From Planctomycetia bacterium (GTDB lineage: Bacteria; Planctomycetota; PLA2; JAEUHO01): a DNA stretch of 10,897 nucleotides. The position numbers were made by a program, and so were the translations under genes. Below, in pieces: positions 1 to 5,874 of this stretch. Numbering within the stretch: position 1 is the stretch's first letter; each line of letters opens with the position of its first letter. Location: positions 1 to 10,897 of the forward strand of contig JAUXCH010000089.1 in assembly GCA_030618975.1 (NCBI GenBank), in the 5' to 3' direction. The notes under the pieces were generated by a model that was given only the letters and a program-made list of their open reading frames with translations, ran no database searches and was not told the DNA's origin.

Positions 1-236
1 ACCTGAGCGCGGTCATCAAACGCGTTCGTGGGGGTGAGATCATCACCGTCACGGAGCACAAGCGCCCCGTGGCGCTGCTGGTGCCCTTCGCAAGCCGCGA
101 CGAGGACGCGATCCTCGAGAACCTGGCGCGAACCGGTCGGATCTCGTGGTCCGGCGGCCGGCCGCGCGGCAGCCGCAGACCGCCGAAGCTCCCCGGGTCT
201 CCGGCGGCCGACGCCGTCATCGAAGGCCGCCGGTGA
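1..236 (+). CDS. Phd/YefM-type antitoxin, C-terminal part (first VapBC-like module)
   Basis: The reading frame is open from the window edge (first full codon at 3) to TGA 234-236, so the N-terminus is missing. The visible start reads LSAVIKRVRGGEIITVTEHK followed by RPVALLVP, the typical Phd/YefM pattern in which the helix after the N-terminal strand is followed by 'G-E-x-x-x-V-T-x-x-x-x-P-V-A-L-L-V-P'. Antitoxins of this fold bind operator DNA with the N-terminal domain and mask a cognate toxin with the C-terminal tail; here the tail is long, Arg/Gly/Pro-rich and poorly conserved. Its stop overlaps the GTG of the next gene by four bases (GTGA, 233-236), as expected for a co-translated antitoxin-toxin pair. 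Because that toxin is broken, this is probably now an orphan antitoxin. Family call is firm; exact partner specificity cannot be read. Confidence 0.75.
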   Translation, partial: LSAVIKRVRGGEIITVTEHKRPVALLVPFASRDEDAILENLARTGRISWSGGRPRGSRRPPKLPGSPAADAVIEGRR

Positions 237-658
237 ACCTGTTTCTCGACACCAGCGCGCTCGTCAAGCTCTACGTCTCGTAGCACGCCTCGGACGAGGT
301 CCGCAGCCGGCTGCGTCGAGCCGAGCGTGCGGCGATCTCTCGGGTGGCCTGTCCCGAGGCACGATCGACCCTGGCGCGGCTCAACCGGGAGGGACTGCTC
401 GGTGACCGTCCGCTGCGTTCGTCCGTGGCCGACCTGGAGCGAGACCTGCCTGCTTTCGTGGTGGTCGAGATCGATGCGAGCCTCGCTCGCCTGGCGGGCG
501 AGCTGGCCGAGCGACGCGCCCTCCGCGGATTCGACGCCATCCACATCGCAAGCGCGCTCACCCTCGCGCAGCTGGTCGGTGAACCGCCCGCGTTCCCGAC
601 GTTCGACAGCAGGCAGGCCGAAGCGGTCGCAGCCGAGGGGTTGGAGGCCTGGCCGGGG
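233..658 (+). pseudogene. PIN-domain (VapC-type) toxin, interrupted by amber codon 17
   Basis: Starting at GTG 233 the frame reads MNLFLDTSALVKLYVS, then TAG at 281-283, then HASDEVRSRL and onward as an otherwise normal PIN domain. All four acidic positions expected for the metal site are present across the stop: D6 in FLDTSA, E42 in CPEARS, D101 in GFDAIHIA and D125 in TFDSRQ. A single G-to-T change of a GAG Glu codon would explain the TAG, since Glu is common at this place in relatives. The domain should end near residue 141 (about 655), but no stop codon follows: the frame stays open through the spacer and into the next antitoxin gene, ending at 1108. PIN toxins are RNases that cut tRNA, rRNA or mRNA. 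Restart at an internal GTG (e.g. 344) would lack D6, so I infer loss of toxicity. A sequencing error at 281 is the main alternative. Confidence 0.82.
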
Positions 659-813
659 TCCGGGGATCGGTTGCAGCCGATCTCGCAGCCGGGACCAGCC
701 TGGAAGGGCGGCGAGACGCCGGGAGAACTCCAGGAGCGCAGCGGAACCAACCGCCCCGGGTGCCCCTCTCCCTGCCCCCGTCGAAGCTCGGGATGCTGTC
801 CTGCCCCCGGTCG

Positions 814-831
814 TTGTGCGACAAATAGCAC
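814..831 (+). promoter_or_regulatory. Possible operator/leaderless promoter of the second TA module
   Basis: Directly before the ATG at 833 lie two overlapping small inverted repeats: TTGT-gcg-ACAA (814-824) and GTGC-gacaaata-GCAC (816-819 with 828-831). No Shine-Dalgarno sequence is visible before the ATG. A weak -10-like ACAAAT (821-826) would put transcription start at or next to the ATG, i.e. a leaderless mRNA, but I see no convincing -35. Placement fits TA autoregulation; the arms are short, so this is tentative. Confidence 0.25.
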
Positions 832-832
832 C

Positions 833-1108
833 ATGAGTTCGATCGGCATCCGAGAGTTGCGGCAGCGCACCAGCGAGTTCCTCCGCCGCGTTCGAGCGGG
901 CGAGACGTTCGAGGTGACCGATCGTGGCCGGCCCGTTGCCCTGTTGAGCCCGATACCGGACGCCCCACCGCTGGAAGCGCTGCGCACTGCAGGGGAAGTG
1001 GACGAGGCAACGGGCGATATCGGCGATCTCCCCGAACCCCTGGAACTCCAGTCCGGTCGAGAACCGCCTTCGTCGGTTCTGGAGCGGGTCCGTGCCAATG
1101 AGCGTTGA
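833..1108 (+). CDS. Phd/YefM-type antitoxin (second VapBC-like module)
   Basis: A 91-residue protein beginning MSSIGIRELRQRTSEFLRRV, then AGETFEVTDRGRPVALLSP. This is a full-length Phd/YefM fold: the N-terminal 'I-G-I-R-E-L-R' strand/helix dimerises and binds DNA, and the acidic tail (GEVDEATGDIGDLPEPLEL, about residues 58-76) is the likely toxin-binding segment. ATG 833 is chosen because the conserved domain starts exactly there; the same frame is open far upstream only because the broken PIN gene lost its stop. The toxin gene overlaps its 3' end by 11-17 bases, so the two are co-translated. Expected role: neutralise the PIN toxin encoded next and repress its own promoter. Confidence 0.87.
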   Translation: MSSIGIRELRQRTSEFLRRVRAGETFEVTDRGRPVALLSPIPDAPPLEALRTAGEVDEATGDIGDLPEPLELQSGREPPSSVLERVRANER

Positions 1109-1499
1109 GCGGGCCGTCTATCCCGACTCCTCGGCCATCGTGAAGCTGGTCGTGCGTGAACCGGAGTCGAACGCGCTCCGCAAGTATGTGCGTCGCCGTC
1201 GCCCCATGGTGTCAAGCGCCCTGGCCCGCGCCGAGGTTGCCCGGGCCGTCCTGCCCCTTGGAGAGGGCGCAATGAGGAAAGCACGTGAAGTGCTGGGGTA
1301 CATCGACCTCGTTCGAGTCGACAATCGGGTGCTCGCCACCGCGGGAACCATCGAGCCCGTCGATCTTCCTACCCTGGACGCAATCCACCTGGCCGCGGCC
1401 GCACGGCTCGGAGAGTCCTTGTCCCGTTTCGTCTGCTACGACGCGCGACTGGCGCGAGCCGCGCGGATGCTCGGCTGGACCGTACTCGCCCCCGCCTGA
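1092..1499 (+). CDS. PIN-domain (VapC-type) toxin, intact
   Basis: 135 residues if started at GTG 1092, 133 if at ATG 1098. A GGAG at 1081-1084 sits 7 bases before GTG 1092 (13 before the ATG), so I prefer the GTG; either start lies inside the antitoxin gene. The acidic PIN tetrad is present: D12 (YPDSSAIVK), E48 (ALARAEVAR), D96 (LPTLDAIHLA) and D117 (CYDARLARAA). Length and ending (LGWTVLAPA) are typical of small PIN toxins, which are Mg/Mn-dependent RNases held inactive by the antitoxin. It is diverged from the broken PIN gene at 233, so the two modules are not a recent duplication. Only 13 bases after its stop the relic of the pabA/methyltransferase junction begins. Orientation is convergent with the hydrolase gene downstream. 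Confidence 0.88.
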   Translation: MPMSVERAVYPDSSAIVKLVVREPESNALRKYVRRRRPMVSSALARAEVARAVLPLGEGAMRKAREVLGYIDLVRVDNRVLATAGTIEPVDLPTLDAIHLAAAARLGESLSRFVCYDARLARAARMLGWTVLAPA

Positions 1500-1512
1500 G
1501 TTGCGTAGATGG

Positions 1513-1579
1513 GGTGCGTCACGGTCGGCGCTCCGTGCGGAGGAAGCTCGCGAGGAGTTCGTGGCCGGACTCGACGAGG
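1513..1579 (-). repeat. Repeat R1 copy a: relic of pabA 3' end plus methyltransferase start
   Basis: These 67 bases match 5293-5359 at 64 positions (mismatches at 1535, 1537 and 1574), offset 3780. Read on the minus strand it encodes LVESGHELLASFLRTERRP-stop, against LAESGHELLASFLRMERRP-stop at the end of PabA, followed by the same GTG ACG CAC that begins the methyltransferase. The GGAG ribosome site of that start is also kept. Nothing upstream (1580-1658 on the plus strand) resembles the rest of pabA, so it is a severed fragment. Toward vapC the resemblance fades but may go on weakly: CGTAGAT at 1504-1510 matches the same word at 5277-5283 if six bases are skipped. Confidence 0.92.
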
Positions 1580-1643
1580 TCGCGCCCGCGGGCGTCGCCC
1601 AGGGCACGCGGTACCCCGCGGGCGGCATGCGGACCGTGGATCC

Positions 1644-1662
1644 CTGATCCCAGGGGGGTCAG
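1644..1662. terminator. Weak hairpin at the 3' end of the hydrolase gene
   Basis: CTGATCCC (1644-1651) can pair with GGGGTCAG (1655-1662) with one G-T pair around a 3-base loop. It overlaps the TGA of the hydrolase gene on the minus strand and lies between two convergent genes. No U-tract follows on either strand, so a Rho-independent terminator is not demonstrated. Confidence 0.22.
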
Positions 1663-4505
1663 TCGCCGCCTGCGCGACCCCGCAGGCGAATCGTCAGGTG
1701 CAGCACCTCGTAGCGCTCCAGCGGGCACGTGAGGGCGTTCTTCAGGGCGGCCACGCGCTTCACGGCGTGCTCCGTTCGAGCGGACTCCGCGAAGAGCACC
1801 TCGACCGACACCGCGCCCTCGATCTCGAGCAGGAGTCGTTCGGTGACGGGACCCGCGGCCTCGTAGGCCTCCGCCGCCGCGGCGAAGGCCTCCTCCCAGC
1901 GCTCCTCGGCCGGTCCGCCATCGCGGAGCGCACGCTCGAACCGGTCGAGCGTGCCGTAGACGCGTCCGTCCTTCCGGCCGAAGCCCGCCTCCTGCAACAC
2001 GTCCCAGGCAGCCTTCACCCGCGGCGGCGTGCCGGTGCGCCAGACGAGGAGATCGTAGACCCCGGCGTCCTTCCGCGAGACGACCACGACGGGGCCCGCC
2101 TCCTCACGCACGACGGTCACGCCGCGACTCCCGCGCACGAGTCGGTCGAAGAAGCGGTGGACGTACCAGGTTCCGTGCTTCTCGCCCTGCTGCGTCATCA
2201 GACCCCAGGGAGGGAAGCCCTGCGGGTCGGGCTGCGCGTGGAACTCCTCCCAGCAGGACGCGGTCTGAGCGTCGACCTGCGCGCGGAAGAAGCCCAGCAT
2301 CGTCTCAGCGAAGAAGACGTTGCCGTAGGGCGCGCCGCGACCGGGTGCGGGCCACTCGGTCACCAGGAACTCCACGTTCTCGTCGAATCCGTGCTTCGCC
2401 AGCTCCGCGGCGTACGAGGCCTTCGCCTCCGCGATGGCCGAGACAGGTCGACCGAAGTGGTGCCAGGACACGAAGTCGAGCGGCAGCCTCCGCTTCGCCG
2501 CGAACCGGATCAGCTCGTGGACCAGGACGTCCGAACCCCGCTTCCTGTGGATCTTGCCGTCCCACTGGTTGACCGCGCACCCGCCGACCCGTCCCTCGGG
2601 GTCGAACTCGCGAACGGTCGTCGCCGTCGCTTCGTAGAGCGCGAGGAACTCCTCGAGGCTGCCCTGCCAGTACTCGAGGTCGGGCTCGTTCCAGAACTCG
2701 TAGTAGCGCTCGACGCCCTCGACCTCGCGGAACACGAGCGCGAGCTCGCGAATCATCTCCCTCCAGACGTCGAGGTCCTTCGGCAGGTGCGCCTGCTCGT
2801 CCTCCCAGCCGCCGCCTTCGAAGGTGCCCGTCCCCTCCCAGGAGCTCAGCCAGGGCGGCACGCCGCTGATGTGGACGATCAGCTTGTCGTGCGTCTTCGC
2901 CAGCCGCTGCAGCCCCTCCTTGCGGGCGCGGATGCGCTTCTTGAAGTCCGCGAGGTCCTTCGACACCTTCGCGCTCCAGCCGAACGTGCCGAAGAGCCGC
3001 GCCGCGTGGTGGTCCTCGAACTGGGTGACGTACGCCCGGTGCCCGTACCCGGTGCGCGGGTTGTAGAAGATCGAGGAGCGCAGCAGATCGAGGGCGTCGG
3101 CCTGCCAGGTCAGCGACGCTGGGTCCAGACTGACGGACACGGTAGAGTCGAACTCCCGCTCCACCTCGGGAACGCGAGCGAGCAGCGCGTCCAGCAAGGC
3201 TCCGGCTCCAGCGCGGACGCAGAGACCCTCCGGTCCCGCTTCCAGGACCTCGTCGATCCAGGCGGCCAAGGGCTCCACGGCGTGCCGCTTCGCCTCCCAG
3301 GTCGCGATCTCGCGGAGCAGGTCCCGACCCACGGGGGAGGCCCAGGTCTGGGGGAGCGTCGAGCCCACGACCGCGGCATCCGCGACCGCGGCCTCGAGCG
3401 CATCCGCCCGCAGCGCGTCGAGGATGCGGTCGAGATCCCACCGTGCGTGGGGATTGACGCGCACCGTCCCGTCGTCCGAGGTGACGAGCGCGCGCCCGAA
3501 GCCCGTCCGGTCGAGCAACACGTCGACCGCCTTGCCGCGCTCCATCCGTCCGCCGGGCGACAGGAAGAGAGCCTCCGGAGACCCCAGCAGGGCGCGCCAC
3601 GCATCGAGCGCGCTGTCGTCGTCGAGGCGCGCCGCGTAGGCCCGCGCGAGTCGGAGCGCCTCCGGAGCCGACCGGCGGAGATTTCGTGCCCGGGCGAGGA
3701 AGGAGAGAGGTGGCCGGGATCCTTCTTCGGAGAGCAGGGCGATCAGTCGCTCCACGGTCTGGTCGACCGTCTCCTCTGTGTCCCCCTTCCACGCCCCCGC
3801 CGCGTGGAGGAGCACCGTGAAACCGAGCTCATCCTCGAGCAGGGCGGCGAGGGCACGGCGCCACGGCTCCTCCCCCCTGATCTTCTTCCGCAGATCAGGC
3901 GCCGCTTCGGCAAGACGCACGAGGGCGCGTTTGACGTCGCGGTCGCTCTGCAGCACGCGCTCCGCGCGCTCCCGGAGTGCGGACGGTACGTGGAGCCGTC
4001 CGGCGTCGTCCGACGTGAGGCAGCGGGCGAGGGCGACCTGCAGACCGTGCGGCCGGTGGCGTGGACGCACCAGCACCCGGTTCAGCACCCGGGCCGCGTC
4101 CTCGCGCGCGAGGAAGGCCCGGAGGTCGGACGTCAGCACGTCGGCACCCACCAGGTTGCGTCCGATGTCGGCCACGGTGCCCTGGAGGAGGTCCACGTCC
4201 TCGGCCCACTCGCGCAGCGGCTCCGTCAGGTCGTCACCCTGCAGGGACGAGACGACATCCCGGAGGGCATCCCGCACGTCCTGCAGCCTGCGCCGGTCCA
4301 GAGCCTCCGTCACGGCCTCGTCGAGTGTGGCGCGGCCTGCGAGTGTCCCGAGGACACGCGCCAGGTGACGGGTCTGCTCGTGAGCACCGTCGAGCTCCGC
4401 CACCAGCCGGTCGACGTCCGCGGGCCGCGGTGTCTCCCCCGCCCGTGCCGCCAACGCGGGGAACAGGGTCACCAGGGCGAGCAGGAGCGGTTGCCAGGTC
4501 CTCAC
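1659..4505 (-). CDS. Exported GH39-like glycoside hydrolase with large unknown N-terminal region
   Basis: 948 residues from GTG 4505, which overlaps the methyltransferase stop in a GTGA. This start gives a clear signal peptide: MRTWQPLLLALVTLFPALAA then RAGETP, with probable cleavage near residue 22 and no lipobox Cys. Residues about 25-450 are mostly helical, charged and not recognised. Residues about 475-830 look like a clan GH-A barrel of GH39 type: YYEFWNEPDL with candidate acid/base E607, WHHFGRP (681-687), and FLVTEWPAP with candidate nucleophile E717, matching the NEP and TEW motifs of GH39 beta-xylosidases. The C-terminus (880-948) looks like a beta-rich appendage. It should act outside the cytoplasm on a xyloside-, iduronide- or similar linked glycan; the substrate cannot be read. 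It is the last gene of the pab chain. Hydrolase class fairly secure, GH39 assignment moderate. Confidence 0.8.
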   Translation of the reverse strand: MRTWQPLLLALVTLFPALAARAGETPRPADVDRLVAELDGAHEQTRHLARVLGTLAGRATLDEAVTEALDRRRLQDVRDALRDVVSSLQGDDLTEPLREWAEDVDLLQGTVADIGRNLVGADVLTSDLRAFLAREDAARVLNRVLVRPRHRPHGLQVALARCLTSDDAGRLHVPSALRERAERVLQSDRDVKRALVRLAEAAPDLRKKIRGEEPWRRALAALLEDELGFTVLLHAAGAWKGDTEETVDQTVERLIALLSEEGSRPPLSFLARARNLRRSAPEALRLARAYAARLDDDSALDAWRALLGSPEALFLSPGGRMERGKAVDVLLDRTGFGRALVTSDDGTVRVNPHARWDLDRILDALRADALEAAVADAAVVGSTLPQTWASPVGRDLLREIATWEAKRHAVEPLAAWIDEVLEAGPEGLCVRAGAGALLDALLARVPEVEREFDSTVSVSLDPASLTWQADALDLLRSSIFYNPRTGYGHRAYVTQFEDHHAARLFGTFGWSAKVSKDLADFKKRIRARKEGLQRLAKTHDKLIVHISGVPPWLSSWEGTGTFEGGGWEDEQAHLPKDLDVWREMIRELALVFREVEGVERYYEFWNEPDLEYWQGSLEEFLALYEATATTVREFDPEGRVGGCAVNQWDGKIHRKRGSDVLVHELIRFAAKRRLPLDFVSWHHFGRPVSAIAEAKASYAAELAKHGFDENVEFLVTEWPAPGRGAPYGNVFFAETMLGFFRAQVDAQTASCWEEFHAQPDPQGFPPWGLMTQQGEKHGTWYVHRFFDRLVRGSRGVTVVREEAGPVVVVSRKDAGVYDLLVWRTGTPPRVKAAWDVLQEAGFGRKDGRVYGTLDRFERALRDGGPAEERWEEAFAAAAEAYEAAGPVTERLLLEIEGAVSVEVLFAESARTEHAVKRVAALKNALTCPLERYEVLHLTIRLRGRAGGD

Positions 4506-5302
4506 GGCGTCGTCGCCCTCTTCCGCAGGACGGGAATCATGCGCCAGGAGTGTTTCTCGTCGTCGAGCGGCAGGTCGACGTCGAGTGCGCCGAGCAGGGC
4601 CACCATCTCGAAGCGGCCACTGGCCTCGACGAGCGCCTTCACCTCGTTCGGCCCGTACTCGCGCTCGGGCGCCCTCTCCCGATAGGTCCGCCTGCCGTTC
4701 ACATCCTCGACGTCCACCTCGACGGTGACCTGCCGCACCTGGGTCACGGGGTCGAAGGGGTCGTCCGGCAGACCCCACCGGGTCGAGACCTGGACGCCGT
4801 CCCGCTCCGCGTCCCAGACGTTCTTCGTGGACTTCCTCCTCGTCAGCAGGTCCCTCGGATGCGAGAGCTCGACGACGAACAGCGCGCCTTCCTCGAGCGC
4901 GGCGGCCACGCAGGCGAGGTTCCTCAGGACCGCGTCGTTGTCGAGGAGGTAGGACCACGAGGCGATCATGCAGGCGGCGATGTCGTACGTCCGTGACAGG
5001 GCGAATCGCTCCATGTCCCCCTCGACGTACTCCACCACGAGGCCCTCGCGCGCGGCGCGCTCCAGGCCGTAGGCCGCCATGCCCGGCGAGCGGTCCAACG
5101 CCGTCGAGACGAGACCGCGCCGCGCCATCTCGAGCGCGTGGTTGGCCGGACCCGCCGCGATCTCGAGGAAGCTCGCCGGCTCCCGTCCGGCGTAGCGGCG
5201 CGCCACGTCGAACAGGAAGTCGCACTCCTTGGCGTAGTCGCGGAAGGAGAAGGCCACGTCGTAGGCCCCGGCCTGGTCGTAGATCGTCTGGTGGTGCGTC
5301 AC
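4502..5302 (-). CDS. Class I SAM-dependent methyltransferase
   Basis: 266 residues from GTG 5302; a GGAG lies 8 bases upstream inside pabA, and the GTGA overlap with the pabA stop supports this start over longer ones. Motif I is FLEIAAGPANHALEMARRG (residues 45-63), a variant of the usual E-x-G-x-G-x-G SAM loop; the acidic residue ending strand 2 is D70 in STALDRSPGMAAY; GDMERF (95-100) fits the loop that contacts the adenine; DIAACMIASWSYLL (107-120) fits motif post-II. The C-terminal half (165-266) carries a strand-rich insert typical of small-molecule methyltransferases. The acceptor is unknown; coupling to PABA synthesis suggests a small metabolite but does not prove it. The first ten bases of this gene are duplicated in the relic R1 copy at 1513. 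Confidence 0.87.
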   Translation of the reverse strand: MTHHQTIYDQAGAYDVAFSFRDYAKECDFLFDVARRYAGREPASFLEIAAGPANHALEMARRGLVSTALDRSPGMAAYGLERAAREGLVVEYVEGDMERFALSRTYDIAACMIASWSYLLDNDAVLRNLACVAAALEEGALFVVELSHPRDLLTRRKSTKNVWDAERDGVQVSTRWGLPDDPFDPVTQVRQVTVEVDVEDVNGRRTYRERAPEREYGPNEVKALVEASGRFEMVALLGALDVDLPLDDEKHSWRMIPVLRKRATTP

Positions 5303-5359
5303 GGTCGGCGCTCCATCCGGAGGAAGCTCGCGAGGAGTTCGTGGCCGGACTCGGCGAGG
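5293..5359 (-). repeat. Repeat R1 copy b (home site): pabA end and methyltransferase start
   Basis: This is the functional source of the R1 pair. It covers the last 19 codons of pabA, its stop, the ribosome site GGAG and the first ten bases of the methyltransferase gene. Its partner at 1513-1579 is on the same strand, 3780 bases away, so the methyltransferase and hydrolase genes lie between direct repeats. Recombination between the two copies would delete both genes and leave pabA intact. Confidence 0.92.
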
Positions 5360-5874
5360 ACGGCCTCGGGGTGGAACTGCACGCCGACGACGGGGAGCGT
5401 CCGGTGGCGTACGGCCATGACCTCGCCCTCCTCGCTCACCGCCGAGACCTCGAGGACGTCCGGGATCCGGTCGGGGTCGAGCACGAGCGAGTGGTAGCGC
5501 GCGGCGCGAAGCGGGTTGGGCAGTCCGTCGAACACGCCCTTCGAGTCGTGGGTCACCGGGGAGGTCCTGCCGTGCAGCGGCCGCCTCGCGCGGACGACCC
5601 GCCCGCCGAAGACCCGGCCGATGCAGAGGTGACCCAGGCACACGCCCAGGATGGGGATCCGGCCGGCGAACCGGTCGACGACGGCACACGAGATCCCCGC
5701 GTCGTCCGGCCTGCCGGGTCCCGGGGAGAGGATGAGGTGCGACGGGGCGCGCGCGGCGATGCCGTCCAGTCCGATGCTGTCGCAGCGCACGACCTCGCGC
5801 TCGTAGCCCAGCTCCCCCACGTACCGGCCGAGGTTGAAGACGAACGAGTCGTAGTTGTCGATCAGGAGGATCAC
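5299..5874 (-). CDS. pabA: Aminodeoxychorismate synthase, glutamine amidotransferase subunit (PabA/TrpG type)
   Basis: 191 residues from GTG 5874, overlapping the pabB stop as GTGA. It begins MILLIDNYDSFVFNL, the hallmark N-terminus of PabA/TrpG; SPGPGRPDDAG (50-60) forms the oxyanion-strand region; the class I triad is C79 in ILGVCLGH, H168 and E170 in VQFHPEAV. It hydrolyses glutamine and passes ammonia to PabB. Odd point: the near-invariant Gln after GVCLGH is Leu83 here (GHLCIG instead of GHQAIG), from CTC instead of CAG. PabA and TrpG subunits are hard to tell apart and are sometimes shared; the PabA name rests on its PabB neighbour. Its last 19 codons are duplicated at 1513-1579. Confidence 0.9.
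   Translation of the reverse strand: MILLIDNYDSFVFNLGRYVGELGYEREVVRCDSIGLDGIAARAPSHLILSPGPGRPDDAGISCAVVDRFAGRIPILGVCLGHLCIGRVFGGRVVRARRPLHGRTSPVTHDSKGVFDGLPNPLRAARYHSLVLDPDRIPDVLEVSAVSEEGEVMAVRHRTLPVVGVQFHPEAVLAESGHELLASFLRMERRP

Noticed and set aside
675..716. Minus-strand match to the PabB motif PPFQGG (here SPPFQAG) in the spacer between the two VapBC modules
   Set aside because: Tempting as a third pab relic, but only about 27 of 41 aligned bases agree, flanks do not match, and such proline/glycine-rich words are expected by chance in this composition.
773..812. Two copies of CCTGCCCCCG about 25 bases apart upstream of the second antitoxin
   Set aside because: Considered as iterons or operator repeats, but only two copies, GC-only and not placed over a promoter I can support.
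271..1284. A 337-codon minus-strand frame over the VapBC region
   Set aside because: Serine/arginine-rich antisense shadow of the PIN and Phd genes, with no domain.
1585..1624. Two copies of CCCGCGGGCG 30 bases apart
   Set aside because: Short, GC-only and partly palindromic; too common in this genome composition to call an element.
1509..4685. A 1058-codon open frame on the plus strand
   Set aside because: It is antisense to the hydrolase gene, has low-complexity Arg/Glu/Leu/Pro/His composition and no recognisable domain, while the minus strand has a signal peptide and catalytic motifs. Long antisense frames are common at this GC content.
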